Source: Cohnella nanjingensis
Lineage (GTDB): Bacteria > Bacillota > Bacilli > Paenibacillales > Paenibacillaceae
Direction: 5' to 3'
Assembly: GCF_014212125.1 (NCBI RefSeq)
Contig: NZ_JACJVP010000001.1
Location: 294,548 to 358,547 of the forward strand
DNA length: 64,000 bases
The stretch's first letter is position 1. Each line of letters opens with the position of its first letter. The position numbers were made by a program, and so were the translations under genes. The notes beneath the pieces are model-generated. The model was not told the origin of the DNA and did no database searches. It worked only from the letters and a program-made list of their open reading frames with translations. Shown here piece by piece: positions 8,140 to 16,767 of the stretch.

Positions 8140-8382
8140 TCACGTAAGGCTCAAGGGGGAATCTGAATTTTTTTGCGCCGTGGTGAAATACACTTCCCTT
8201 TGCTTTGAACCCTTCCCATCTACGTTCGCAGAGCAGTTTTCCCAATTAAAATCCTCGATATTGAGTTTCTCGACCTCGGAAATATCGATGTCCCCGATAT
8301 CCATAACTAGCATCTTTAGCTGCAGGGCATAGGCTCTCAATGTATTGGGACTGAATCCTTGGATTCGCTTGTCCGATTCGTA
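8140..8382 (-). pseudogene. tyrosine recombinase (integrase) remnant
   Basis: The frame joins a SAM-like core-binding segment (GFSPNTLRAYALQLK) directly to a catalytic-domain piece (VEKLNIEDFNWENC then GKGSKQREVYF) that matches the Xer/phage integrase pattern of L-x-x-x-D-I/F-D-W-E-N followed by GKGxKxR. Both the region between these pieces and the catalytic RHRY residues are missing, and a stop precedes the frame. This is a non-functional leftover of a site-specific recombinase. It may mark a former mobile element in this array of small genes. Confidence 0.6.
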
Positions 8383-8413
8383 CTAACACCATAGTTCACT
8401 TAATATCAAAAAT

Positions 8414-8465
8414 AAAACCTCCTATTAGAGCAATTAATTCTAGTTTGCTTCTAATAAGAGGTTTT
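8414..8465 (-). terminator. bidirectional hairpin terminator
   Basis: AAAACCTCcTATTAGA pairs with TCTAATAaGAGGTTTT around a loop of about 20 nt. The minus strand continues TTTTATTTTTG. It lies 3' of the SnoaL-like gene. A partial family A repeat (CTAGAGTTCTCCGTTAGAGC) follows at 8483-8502. Confidence 0.65.
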
Positions 8466-8482
8466 AGACTAGGTCTATTCAA

Positions 8483-8502
8483 CTAGAGTTCTCCGTTAGA
8501 GC
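8483..8502. repeat. partial family A repeat
   Basis: CTAGAGTTCTCCGTTAGAGC resembles the right-hand repeat of the modules at 6646 and 7447. It lies between a hairpin terminator and the 3' end of the SnoaL-like gene. Confidence 0.5.
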
Positions 8503-8610
8503 TTAAGTACATTACGTCAAAATCCAGGTAATTAGCTAACCCCTTAGCCCAATATGAAAAAAAGTGCTTCAGCAGCAGCCCTCATCCTTAAAGAATTTAA
8601 TTTATCTTTC

Positions 8611-9051
8611 TTACCTTAAATTAAAAAGACCCTTTCCAGTCTCCATATTTATTGGTAAAGATGAATGTTCATGAGTTATAAGCCAGGAATCATTTTCATT
8701 TCTTAAACCAAATGTGAAACGATTTGTCATTTGACGAAGTTTTTCTCCTGATTCTATATCGTGTGCAGCAAAGGTAACGGCACAATGAACAAATGCAAGA
8801 TTCAAGTTTTCTTCTACTACTAAGTCATTGAAATCAACATGAAGTGAAACACCATCCGCCCTTAAACCGTTAAACCACTCTTCAACATTTGCCTTCCAAG
8901 GAGAGATGCCCTTGCTCTCCCAGTTGCCCCAGCAATCATAAATATGTATTTCGGGGGAATAGGTCGATAAGAATCTTTCAACATTTTTTTCGTAAACTGA
9001 AGACTTGTAATTTTCAAGCACGTCCTGAACTTTTATAAAATTAACCTTCAT
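8611..9051 (-). CDS. SnoaL-like / NTF2-fold protein
   Basis: About 146 residues with the cone-shaped alpha/beta NTF2 fold pattern (VLENYKSSVYEKNVERFLSTYSPEIHIYD). Relatives are ketosteroid-isomerase-like and SnoaL-like proteins, many of unknown role. I choose the second ATG (MKVNF), which lies 9 nt after AAAGGGG, over an ATG three codons upstream that abuts the Shine-Dalgarno. The ribosome binding site overlaps the stop of a truncated reductase ORF just upstream, so expression may be coupled to that remnant. Confidence 0.75.
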   Translation of the reverse strand: MKVNFIKVQDVLENYKSSVYEKNVERFLSTYSPEIHIYDCWGNWESKGISPWKANVEEWFNGLRADGVSLHVDFNDLVVEENLNLAFVHCAVTFAAHDIESGEKLRQMTNRFTFGLRNENDSWLITHEHSSLPINMETGKGLFNLR

Positions 9052-9065
9052 CAAACTCATCCCCT

Positions 9066-9194
9066 TTACTTACTTTCGATATAGTCCATCAGGTCCACCG
9101 TATACTGGTATAGCTCCTCATTCGACGCAATCATCTGCGTGTGGTCACAGCAACCGTCCAGTGTCACATTCATCATCAGGATTACACGTCCCAT
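9066..9194 (-). pseudogene. truncated RibD_C/DHFR-family gene
   Basis: A 42-residue frame starts MGRVILMMNVTLDGCCDH with a strong AAAGGAGG ribosome binding site 6 nt before its ATG. It matches the first 35-40 residues of the dihydrofolate reductase family (compare MSLDG in the gene at 7492) and then stops after YIESK, where about 140 residues are missing. The stop directly precedes the ribosome binding site of the SnoaL-like gene. It is probably the 5' stub of a deleted gene now acting as a leader ORF. Confidence 0.6.
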
Positions 9195-9278
9195 GTGCAG
9201 CCTCCTTTCTGTCTACATTTAATCATACAACAGCAGGCCCAGTTTCTCATGGATTGCTAATGTGCACAATCCGGACAG

Positions 9279-9338
9279 AATCGGTACATATTCTTGGCAT
9301 CAAGCGGCAATCGGTACAAATTCTTGACACCCGACGAC
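9279..9338. repeat. family B repeat, two tandem 30-bp units
   Basis: Two directly repeated 30-bp units start AATCGGTACA (9279 and 9309). They continue TATTCTTGGCATC and AATTCTTGACACC, and the second ends in CGACGACA-like sequence. They lie between the reductase stub and dedA, with no hairpin beside this copy. Confidence 0.7.
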
Positions 9339-9487
9339 ACTAATAATTGAACCTCGGACAAGCTGTCCTTACTTTAATTCAAATAGATGTGAAGTATCAT
9401 TTAGCTCGACCTTCGACCACTACCAGTACCGGGTGGCCACTGCCGCCCCCTCAGGCCAGCTCATCGTATCCGGCTTTTGGAAGCCGC

Positions 9488-10225
9488 CTAACGGGGCACG
9501 ACCAGCTGCTTATCGCGAGATTTCAGCGCGGATTGGGGTTGAACCGATTGTTTCTGGCCCGTCATCCGTTCCGGCTCCACCAATTCCGTTTCCGTGAATG
9601 CCGCTTCCGGCGCTTCCGCCAGCCCGTCTTTTTTCGCCAGCCGAGCCCGGCGCATTTTGAAGAACAGGACCAGAGTCAAAACAACGACCAGGATCGCCAC
9701 GGCAATCCGCGAATAAGCCGAGATCAGGTGAAGCAGCTTCTCAAACTGCGCTCCGAACAGCCGTCCGATCGATACGTAAGCGATGACCCACATAAGCGCG
9801 CCGAAATGGTTGAACAACAAGAATGTGCGAAATCGAACGCGCAGCACGCCCGACATATATCCCGTAAAATGACGGAAGCCCGGAATGAAATAGCTGATCA
9901 GCAAAATTTTGCTTCCGTATTTGCCGAACCAATCGACCAGCTTGGCGAAACGCTGCTTGTTCAGAAATATATATTTGCCGTATTTCTCAATAAACGGCGT
10001 ACCGAGTTTGCGGCCCAACGCATACGTAATGGTCGTGCCGATCGTCGCGCCAAGAAAAGCGTACATCACATCTAGCCAATAGTTCGATTTGCCGAAATAC
10101 GCCAAATGGCCGGCGATCGCCATGGCCAGTTCGCCGGGGAATGGCAGCGCCAGGGATTCCGTAAACAATCCGAAAAACAGCAAACCGTATCCGTACTGCT
10201 CGAACAGCGCATTCATCCATTCCAT
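9488..10225 (-). CDS. DedA family membrane protein
   Basis: About 245 residues with the DedA/SNARE-associated core: FTESLALPFPGE in the first reentrant region, a GRKLG segment, and the conserved F(I)PGFRHFTGYMSG. Four to five hydrophobic segments are followed by a charged cytoplasmic tail. DedA proteins act at the cytoplasmic membrane in lipid-carrier recycling (UptA-type) or membrane homeostasis. I start at MEWMNALF because AAGGAG lies 9 nt upstream; an in-frame extension of 21 codons has no such site. It is a single gene bracketed by family B repeats. Confidence 0.85.
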   Translation of the reverse strand: MEWMNALFEQYGYGLLFFGLFTESLALPFPGELAMAIAGHLAYFGKSNYWLDVMYAFLGATIGTTITYALGRKLGTPFIEKYGKYIFLNKQRFAKLVDWFGKYGSKILLISYFIPGFRHFTGYMSGVLRVRFRTFLLFNHFGALMWVIAYVSIGRLFGAQFEKLLHLISAYSRIAVAILVVVLTLVLFFKMRRARLAKKDGLAEAPEAAFTETELVEPERMTGQKQSVQPQSALKSRDKQLVVPR

Positions 10226-10380
10226 ATATTCTAGCTCCTTGGCAGGCGATTTACGACCTTGTCTTAAGTCTTCGTCAGTATAACCCACCGTCTTGAAGTC
10301 GATGAACAGACCCGGGAACAGTTATTTCTCGGACTTTAGTCGAGGTCGATTTTGGCACAAATGAAACACCGAAATTGAGG

Positions 10381-10457
10381 AATGAGTTCAAGTTCTTAAC
10401 ATCCCTCGGGAATGGGATCAAGTTCTTGACATCGCCCAATGACAAGAACTTGATCCC
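10381..10457. repeat. family B repeat, two direct units and one inverted
   Basis: Direct 30-bp units begin AATGAGTTCAAGTTCTTAAC (10381) and AATGGGATCAAGTTCTTGAC (10411). An inverted partner CAAGAACTTGATCCC (10443-10457) pairs perfectly over 15 bp with GGGATCAAGTTCTTG (10414-10428). A separate terminator-like hairpin follows at 10468. Confidence 0.7.
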
Positions 10458-10467
10458 GCAATTAAAA

Positions 10468-10490
10468 AAAGCCGCAATTATCGCGGCTTT
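10468..10490 (+). terminator. hairpin AAAGCCGC/GCGGCTTT
   Basis: An 8-bp stem with A-rich and T-rich flanks lies just after the family B repeat. It is terminator-like in both directions, and no nearby plus-strand gene needs it. Confidence 0.45.
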
Positions 10491-10562
10491 CATGGTGAGA
10501 TCCTGCGAATAAGCGAGTATTCTTGAGAAAACTACATTTTACCGAGGGGGCTGAACGAACTG

Positions 10563-10601
10563 AAAGGCATGAGAACCCCGAAGGGCAAGTCTCATGCCTT
10601 T
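10563..10601 (-). terminator. hairpin terminator of a decayed gene
   Basis: A 12-bp stem, AAAGGCATGAGA paired with TCTCATGCCTTT, starts 14 nt downstream of the minus-strand remnant ending at 10615. Confidence 0.6.
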
Positions 10602-10614
10602 CTGCCATGCGTCG

Positions 10615-10764
10615 TTATTCGCCTGCAGCGAAGCTGTCGATCGCCGCGAGCGGGAGATGGTCGGTTACAATTACAATGCGGCTATAATGCGCCAGCCGTA
10701 CGATACCGCTCTCATCAATCAAAAGAGGTTGGGTACGAATCACCCGCCGCACTGAATTGGAGGA
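10615..10764 (-). pseudogene. unrecognised ORF remnant
   Basis: A 49-codon minus-strand frame contains VIRTQPLLIDESGIVRL and ends DSFAAGE. It reads like real coding sequence and is followed by a terminator, but it has no start signal and I do not recognise a family. It is probably the 3' end of a lost gene. Confidence 0.3.
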
Positions 10765-10855
10765 GCTATTCTAGGTCACAGAAGCGGTGCTGCTCTTTCT
10801 GGTATATTGGGTCAGTAAATCTTTTTCCCAAGTAGAGGAGGTATCCGCCGATGAC

Positions 10856-10975
10856 TCACCAGCTTCCTGTCTCCACCCACCCCTGCCGCTGAAAACGCTG
10901 CAGCGTGCGGCTCACGACTTCACGGGCGGTGCCGATCTCGGAGACAAGCTACCAAGACTGATTGGCTGTAGTGAC
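10856..10975 (-). pseudogene. Crp/Fnr-family regulator remnant
   Basis: The translation LVSEIGTAREVVSRTLQRF, continuing QRQGWVETG, is the winged-helix recognition segment of Crp/Fnr regulators. A TAG interrupts the frame just upstream and the rest of the protein is absent. It is a clear fragment of a transcription factor gene within a run of decayed sequence (10.5-11.0 kb). Confidence 0.6.
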
Positions 10976-11010
10976 ATTCCAACAGGCAGAGTTACTCGGG
11001 AAATACTGGC

Positions 11011-11040
11011 AATAGGTACACATTCTTGTCCTCCGACAGC
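11011..11040. repeat. family B repeat unit
   Basis: The unit begins AATAGGTACACATTCTTGTC and continues CTCCGACAGC. It lies 40 bp 3' of the minus-strand acetyltransferase gene. Confidence 0.7.
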
Positions 11041-11079
11041 TAGATTCTTCTCCCGTTAAAACTAGAACGCCTACGTCGA

Positions 11080-11577
11080 TCATATTGTCTTCGTATTCAC
11101 TAGTTCCAAATCCATAAACACATCCGCTCTTACATAGGGCATGGGGCCGATCTGCTCGACAGGAACGTGCTTGAATCCAACCGATTCATAAAGATGAACG
11201 GCGTTCGGCAGCTTGGTGCTGCTGCCCAAGAACAGCGAAGTTGCGCCAAGCCCACGTGCGTGGTTAATGGCGGCATGAATGATCTTCCGTCCGTATCCGC
11301 GTCCCCGCAACTCGGGTGTAACGCTCATCTTTGAGAGCTCGAACACGCCAGCCCCAGTCGGAACGAGTGCAACGCATCCGACGATCGAATCGCCATCGCG
11401 CGCGATGAGTACGTCTCCTCCTCTGTTCATGATGTTCTCCACCGGGTTATCTAGGATGACCCGGTCCGCCTCTTCGATGGTGAAGATTCGGGCGATCCAT
11501 TCCTCGTTAAGTGTTTTGAAGGCCAGAGCTTCTTCGTGCGTCTGCATCGAAGTGATCGTGAGCACTGTTTCATGCAT
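11080..11577 (-). CDS. GNAT N-acetyltransferase
   Basis: About 165 residues with the GNAT fold: a beta4 strand FELSKMSVTPELRG followed by the acetyl-CoA loop RGRGYGRKII, then GATSLFLGSS and YESVGFKHV. It should acetylate an amine on a small molecule or protein using acetyl-CoA; the substrate is unknown. I start at MHETVLT because AGGAGG is 9 nt upstream; an earlier ATG lies in the Shine-Dalgarno. It is monocistronic, with a family B repeat directly downstream. Confidence 0.85.
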   Translation of the reverse strand: MHETVLTITSMQTHEEALAFKTLNEEWIARIFTIEEADRVILDNPVENIMNRGGDVLIARDGDSIVGCVALVPTGAGVFELSKMSVTPELRGRGYGRKIIHAAINHARGLGATSLFLGSSTKLPNAVHLYESVGFKHVPVEQIGPMPYVRADVFMDLELVNTKTI

Positions 11578-11718
11578 GCTATGTTTCCTCCTCATTTTAA
11601 CCTGCCGTTATTTGTTAGTATTCCATTACATCGTCGCCTGCTGCACCCGTCCTGTCATCAAATATACAACGAGTCATTGAAGTCATCGCCGCTCGTTTCA
11701 TGGGTATGTCCTGCGGAC

Positions 11719-12153
11719 CTACCTGCCTTGCGCCTTATCACCCCTTAATGTCATACAAGTGCTTGAGGCATGCGCGATGAGTTTACCGTTCTCGTCAGTA
11801 ATATTGCATTGGATGAACCCGATTGTTTGTCCTCGCTTATACAGCGTAGCATGGGCCTTTATTTTGGCGTTCCACACAGGTCTAAAAAAGTTTACTTTCA
11901 TCTCGATCGTAGTGAAGGTTTCGTTTTTTTGCAAGGTAGATCCGTAGGCAATTCCCATGGCCATGTCGGCAAGAATGCCGATGATACCGCCGTTGCATGT
12001 ACCTTGCGGATTCGCATGTTGTTCCGAAGCCTGCATTTCATACGTGGCCTCGCCCTCTTCTACGCTAATTAGCTTCAGTCCCATAAGGCGCTCAACGGGA
12101 GACTGCTTCAATTCTCCGTTCAGCACTTTCCGATAATGATCAAGAATGGTCAT
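11719..12153 (-). CDS. PaaI-type hotdog thioesterase
   Basis: 144 residues of the hotdog fold: ANPQGTCNGGIIGILADMAMG carries the central helix motif typical of PaaI-like acyl-CoA thioesterases, followed by TTIEMKVNFFRPV. It probably hydrolyses a (phenyl)acyl-CoA. Its ATG overlaps the stop of the upstream EamA gene (ATGA), so the two form an operon that the divergent MocR regulator probably controls. Confidence 0.85.
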   Translation of the reverse strand: MTILDHYRKVLNGELKQSPVERLMGLKLISVEEGEATYEMQASEQHANPQGTCNGGIIGILADMAMGIAYGSTLQKNETFTTIEMKVNFFRPVWNAKIKAHATLYKRGQTIGFIQCNITDENGKLIAHASSTCMTLRGDKAQGR

Positions 12154-13091
12154 TTTGCATATTCACCTGCATCTTTCCTCTGTCTCTGAATCAAATTATT
12201 AATCGCCAGCGAGATGATCACGATGAAGGTCCCTGCCAACTGTAACCTTCCGACATCAACACCCTGGAGAGCACTGATCGTGACTGTCGTAACAGGGACG
12301 ATGTTCATAAATAGCATGCCGTTCTCCGGCTTCAACATTTTATTGCCGACGTTCCATGTGAACACGGCAAGTACGCCTGCAATCAGGATCATATACAGCA
12401 GTTCCGACCCTACTCTTCCGATCCTCTCCGCGCTTGGCATCGTCAAGGCTCCGAAAACCGTTGCCGACAGCACTATTAAAATATTCATCAAGGATCCGAA
12501 GCATGTTGTCAGAGCGGTGTAGCGAAGCGGCGACCAGCCTACAAATTGACTGCCACCCATCGTATAAATGACCCAGCATAGAGCGCCGAGCATAATCAGC
12601 AGACTGGCGCCAATGTGCTCTTTGATTTGAACGATTAGGGAGGGATCTCCATTCGTTATGACCAGCAGTGCGCCTGAAAGCGCAATGAAAATTGAAATAA
12701 ATGTAGATAGATTGGGTTTACTTTTATGCACAGCCCAATTTACGCATGTCGTCATTAGTGGCATTAATGCCATGATAACGGAGGCAATGATTGCGCCTGA
12801 CGGTCCGCTGAGCTTTTGTCCGACAAAGGTAAGAAAGCCGAATCCCGAAAACCCTACAGCGCCAAAAAATAATAACTTCCATGATTCCCCCTCCAATCGG
12901 AGAACGTTCTTCCCTTCGAAAACGATCAGCATTCCCAAAAGTATGAGGCCAGCCCATATGTAGCGAATCGTCGTGAAATAGAACGGATCGAGAACCTTCA
13001 AGGCAACTTGCATGACGGGAAACATGCCTCCCCACGCCAGCACAGGAATCAAACAATAGGTAATACCCGTTAATAAAGTGTTTCTGTTCAT
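12150..13091 (-). CDS. EamA/DMT-family exporter
   Basis: 313 residues with about ten transmembrane helices in two EamA repeats (residues about 10-145 and 165-300), a drug/metabolite transporter in the cytoplasmic membrane. The conserved PVLAWGGMFPVMQ near the N-terminus is typical. The ribosome binding site GAAGG lies before the ATG. It is divergent from a MocR-type regulator, a common pairing in Bacillota in which the exported compound is an amino acid or pyridoxal-linked metabolite; that role is inferred. Confidence 0.85.
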   Translation of the reverse strand: MNRNTLLTGITYCLIPVLAWGGMFPVMQVALKVLDPFYFTTIRYIWAGLILLGMLIVFEGKNVLRLEGESWKLLFFGAVGFSGFGFLTFVGQKLSGPSGAIIASVIMALMPLMTTCVNWAVHKSKPNLSTFISIFIALSGALLVITNGDPSLIVQIKEHIGASLLIMLGALCWVIYTMGGSQFVGWSPLRYTALTTCFGSLMNILIVLSATVFGALTMPSAERIGRVGSELLYMILIAGVLAVFTWNVGNKMLKPENGMLFMNIVPVTTVTISALQGVDVGRLQLAGTFIVIISLAINNLIQRQRKDAGEYAK

Positions 13092-13279
13092 TCTTAAAAC
13101 CTTCTTTCATGAGCTATGTGGATTTTCCGAGAGAATTGATCAGCCCCCCTTTTCTCCATCATAAACGAAGGTGAATAGAACAGATCGATCGGACCAGAAC
13201 AGAAGGATGGAACTTCCTATATAATAGAGACACACACACAAGTGCGTATTTCGGGTGAATGGGTCTGGGGGTAAAACAT
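13092..13279. promoter_or_regulatory. divergent eamA / mocR control region
   Basis: A TATAAT -10 for the mocR side is at 13220-13225 without a good -35, as in activator-dependent promoters. Two direct AGAACAGA-like repeats (about 13176 and 13196) lie upstream and could be MocR half-sites. I could not fix the eamA promoter. Confidence 0.4.
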
Positions 13280-14695
13280 ATGAAAAAAACAGTTATTTCA
13301 AGCAGATATGCAAGCAAACTGTATGAACAAATCTATGACTATATTCTGGATCGAATCCGTCGCGGAGAATGGAAGCCGCATGAGAAGCTTCCCTCCATCC
13401 GCTCGCTTGCGATGGAATTCAATGTGCATCGACTAACGGTCTATAAAGCCTATCAGCTACTGAAGGAAAATCGGATCGTAGAAGCGAAGGACAAATCCGG
13501 CTATTATGTGAGACCGAACGGCAGTCTTCCTGCGGATTTGCTGCATGATCCGATCATTTCTGCTTACGTGCATGAAAGCCATCTTTCTGAAATCCATCAG
13601 GTGCAAGCCGAATATGTACTGTCAAAATCGCTGCTCGACCCGAACCTGCTCCCTAATCTTTATTTTTCGGAATATGTGAAGCAAGTGTTCGATTTATATC
13701 CCAAAATGCTCGGCACTTACTTTACCGTGCAAGGAGACCAGGAGCTGCGGGATGCGTTGTGCCGTTACTTTACCGATTGCCACCGGTTTCACTTGTCTTC
13801 AGACGAATTATTGATCACTTGCGGATCGCAGGAGGCCATGGATTTGGTTGCCAGAGCACTGGTCAAGCCTAGAGATGTCGTTATGTTGGAGCGTCCTACT
13901 TACAGCACGGCGATTGATATTTTCAGAAGACAAGGCGCAGCTATCGTTCCGGTCGAGATCCACCCGTACGGCTACGATCTGGAGCAGGTGGAGAAGCTGA
14001 TGCAAGCCTACAAGCCGCGGCTGTTTTATCTAAATCCCACCTTTCAAAGTCCAACAGGCTATATCGTACCCGCTGAACAAAGGAAAAGGCTCGTTGAGCT
14101 TGCCGAGAGGTATCAATGTCTGCTATTAGAGGACGATCCTTACCGCGACATTTATTTTGGCGAAGAGCCGCCACTGCCTCTTTTTGCTTACGATACGGTA
14201 GGATGGGTCATTTATCTTCGCAGCTTCAGCAAATATATCGCTCCCGGCCTCGGCATCGCCATCGTTGCGTGCCGCCCTGCCATCATGAACTACCTGATAA
14301 AAGCCAAATTGTTGTCGGACAGCGGGACGCCTTTGGTGAATCAGAAAATTTTTCTGCATTATTTTTTTACCGAGCGGCTGCAGCAGCATATAGAGAAGCT
14401 TCGCATTGCGCTTGCGGTCCGCAAGGATATCGTAGAACAGGAATTGTCCGCTACCGACTGGAAATGGAACTCCCCTGCAGGCGGATTCAACTTATGGGTG
14501 AAGCTTCCGGAAACGGTGGAGATTGAACGTTTACTCAGTACATGCATCAAGCAATCAATTACCTTTGTGCCCGGAGCGATTTGCGATCCGCTCAAGGAGT
14601 ACAAATCATGGATACGCCTCAGCTATTCCTATCTGAATGAGCAGCTATTGAGAGAAGGCATCCAGAAGCTTGTCGAATTGGCAGACGGGGTTTGA
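13280..14695 (+). CDS. MocR/PdxR-type GntR-aminotransferase regulator
   Basis: About 471 residues. An N-terminal GntR winged helix (YILDRIRRGEWKPHEKLPSI then LTVYKAYQLL) is fused to a fold-type I aminotransferase domain with the PLP lysine in LRSFSKYIAPGLG. MocR proteins bind PLP and activate or repress divergent genes. I start at MKKTVISS, 8 nt after GGGGG, because the upstream GTG has no spacing. It probably controls the divergent eamA-thioesterase operon. A strong terminator follows. Confidence 0.88.
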   Translation: MKKTVISSRYASKLYEQIYDYILDRIRRGEWKPHEKLPSIRSLAMEFNVHRLTVYKAYQLLKENRIVEAKDKSGYYVRPNGSLPADLLHDPIISAYVHESHLSEIHQVQAEYVLSKSLLDPNLLPNLYFSEYVKQVFDLYPKMLGTYFTVQGDQELRDALCRYFTDCHRFHLSSDELLITCGSQEAMDLVARALVKPRDVVMLERPTYSTAIDIFRRQGAAIVPVEIHPYGYDLEQVEKLMQAYKPRLFYLNPTFQSPTGYIVPAEQRKRLVELAERYQCLLLEDDPYRDIYFGEEPPLPLFAYDTVGWVIYLRSFSKYIAPGLGIAIVACRPAIMNYLIKAKLLSDSGTPLVNQKIFLHYFFTERLQQHIEKLRIALAVRKDIVEQELSATDWKWNSPAGGFNLWVKLPETVEIERLLSTCIKQSITFVPGAICDPLKEYKSWIRLSYSYLNEQLLREGIQKLVELADGV

Positions 14696-14740
14696 AAGGA
14701 TGAAAAAATACCACTTCCGGCCTCGCGTTTGCCCAAAGCA

Positions 14741-14787
14741 AAAAGAGCGAGCGCTCGTGGAAAAATGACCGCGAACCTCGCTCTTTT
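14741..14787 (+). terminator. terminator after mocR
   Basis: An 11-bp stem, AAAAGAGCGAG with CTCGCTCTTTT, is followed by CTTTT and preceded by A-rich sequence, so it could act in both directions. It lies 46 nt after the mocR stop. Confidence 0.75.
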
Positions 14788-14983
14788 CTTTTGCTATATC
14801 GATGGCTATTTTGTAACTATGACCGCAGTCGATGGTCTCATGCACTTCTATCATTTTTTTATCCAAATACTTTAGGAGCCCCAGCTCGTCCGCCGGTCCC
14901 TTCGCGATCGGTTCTGGTTAGAAGGACCGCTGACAGAGCAAAGGCCGTAGAACGCCTAATGTTCAGTCAGCGGACCGAGTTGC

Positions 14984-16684
14984 TTATTTCAACGAGGACA
15001 AGAATTCAACGGTTTTCGCGTCGGACCGGTACGCGGAAGTATCGAAAGGCGCCGTCATCGCGTCCTGCGCGATTTTCAGATAGCTGTCCAAATCCAGCTT
15101 CTTGAAGCCGTCTAGGTACTCCTGCCAGTTTTTATCCACCGACTTGTTGCCGAGAATGAACTGCGCCGTCCACTGCTTCATGTACTGTTCGATGTTTGTT
15201 TTGAGCAGCGCGAATTTCTGGTTCTGCGCATCGTCCATGTAGATCGCGCCAGGGTAAACCTGCTGCGGCTGATGTCCCGCGTAGTTCTTCATCGTTTCGA
15301 GCAGCAGCAGCGATTCCAGGCCTTCCGACGTAAACGGAGATGCCGCTTTGACAAAGCCGTTTCGCCATACGATGTCTTGGAAGATCGGGCCCATTTGGTT
15401 CCAGCCCTCATTCTGCTTCGCGCCGGAGGAATAGAACTTATCGGACTGTGTAATGAACAGCGCCTGTTCGCCGCTAAGGCCTTTCACGCCGTTTTCCGCT
15501 TTCGTCCAATACTTGCCTTCCGGTCCGAAATTCATCATTTGCGTACCTTCCGGCGTATAGATAAAGTCAACGAGCTTGATCAGCCTGACGATTTGTTCTT
15601 CCGAAGCCTTGTTCGTGACGGCAAAGGTCAGCGATCTTGGGCTGTTGCCGCTGAACGCCGCATATTGCACGCCGTCCGGACCTTTAAGCGGCGGAACGGT
15701 GACCCAGTTCTTGTAATTCGGACTGTTCATATCGAGGAAAGCGCCGCTGTAGAGCGAAGGAATGACGCCGGCTTTGCCTTGAGCCGCCAATTGCTTCACG
15801 ATATCGCTCTTCTGGCTGAGCGCCTGTTTATCAAGCAGCCCCTTGCTGTACAATTCGTTTAGATAGGCAAGCCCCTTCTTCCAGCCGTCGAGCGTCGGCG
15901 CATACTGCACCTTGCCGTCCTGAACGTCGAAGTAGTCGGAAGCGCTGTCATACGTGAATGCGTTCATGAGGTAAGGAATGGGGTCGAAGCCGTCGGACGA
16001 GCCGGTGTACGGCGTTATGCCATTGTCCTTAAACACCTGCAGCACATGCTCGAACTCATCCGTCGTCGTCGGCATTTGCAAATTGAATTTGTCCAACAGG
16101 CTCTTGTCGATCCATGCCTTGTTCCCCCAGAAGCAGTGCCAGCAGGTGTTATAGCTTGGCAATCCGTAGATATTGCCGTCCGGCGCCGTAATAGCTGCCT
16201 TCAACCCGGGAGCGGATTCGATGGCCTTTGTCAGGTTGGGCGCATATTCGTCGATGTATTTGTTCAGCGGCACGATAATGCCTTGCTTGGAGTATTTCAG
16301 AATATCGGACGGCGTGAAGTTTCCGCTCCAGAACACATCCGGGTAGTCGCCGCTCGAGAGCTGCAAGGATTGCTTCGTCGCCGCGTCGCTCGAAGGCGCA
16401 ATGTTGAACGTAACATCCAGCTTGTACGTATCTTTGACGTATTTCGTGAACCAGTTCGTCTTCAAATCGATAACATCGCCGCTCGGCACAGCGAAGAAGG
16501 ATACCTTCACGACTTTTTCCTGATCGACTGCGGCGGGTTTTCCGGCATTCGAATTCGTCTCGGATGTGCCGTTCGACGCTTGGCCTCCGCTGTTATCGCC
16601 GCCGTTATTCGATGAACATGCGGAAACCATCAATAGGACGCTGATAAGAAATGCCGCAACCACGAGCTTGCTGATACGAAGCAT
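14984..16684 (-). CDS. sugar ABC transporter solute-binding lipoprotein
   Basis: About 566 residues. A lipoprotein signal peptide with lipobox LLMVSACSS is followed by a Ser/Gly/Asn linker and a family 1 extracellular solute-binding domain of the LplA/LipO type. It should capture an oligosaccharide at the outer face of the membrane. The ATG is chosen because AGGAGG lies 7 nt upstream. It is the third gene of an operon after two LplB/LplC-type permeases. No ATPase is encoded, which is usual for CUT1 systems that share MsmX. The sugar is unknown. Confidence 0.88.
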   Translation of the reverse strand: MLRISKLVVAAFLISVLLMVSACSSNNGGDNSGGQASNGTSETNSNAGKPAAVDQEKVVKVSFFAVPSGDVIDLKTNWFTKYVKDTYKLDVTFNIAPSSDAATKQSLQLSSGDYPDVFWSGNFTPSDILKYSKQGIIVPLNKYIDEYAPNLTKAIESAPGLKAAITAPDGNIYGLPSYNTCWHCFWGNKAWIDKSLLDKFNLQMPTTTDEFEHVLQVFKDNGITPYTGSSDGFDPIPYLMNAFTYDSASDYFDVQDGKVQYAPTLDGWKKGLAYLNELYSKGLLDKQALSQKSDIVKQLAAQGKAGVIPSLYSGAFLDMNSPNYKNWVTVPPLKGPDGVQYAAFSGNSPRSLTFAVTNKASEEQIVRLIKLVDFIYTPEGTQMMNFGPEGKYWTKAENGVKGLSGEQALFITQSDKFYSSGAKQNEGWNQMGPIFQDIVWRNGFVKAASPFTSEGLESLLLLETMKNYAGHQPQQVYPGAIYMDDAQNQKFALLKTNIEQYMKQWTAQFILGNKSVDKNWQEYLDGFKKLDLDSYLKIAQDAMTAPFDTSAYRSDAKTVEFLSSLK

Positions 16685-16767
16685 AAACACCCCTCCTGAA
16701 TAGTCTTGGGCACAACATGTATCATTGGATGACGCCGCTTGAAACGATGAAGCTCCTGACGGTGGCG

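Noticed and set aside
9170-9200. ECF41-like TGTCACA on the plus strand
   Set aside because: It is inside the coding remnant of the reductase stub, and CGTC occurs at 18 rather than 16 bp with no plus-strand gene downstream.
9347-10075. A 242-residue plus-strand open frame opposite dedA
   Set aside because: It is a compositional shadow of the dedA gene, with no ribosome binding site and no recognisable domains.
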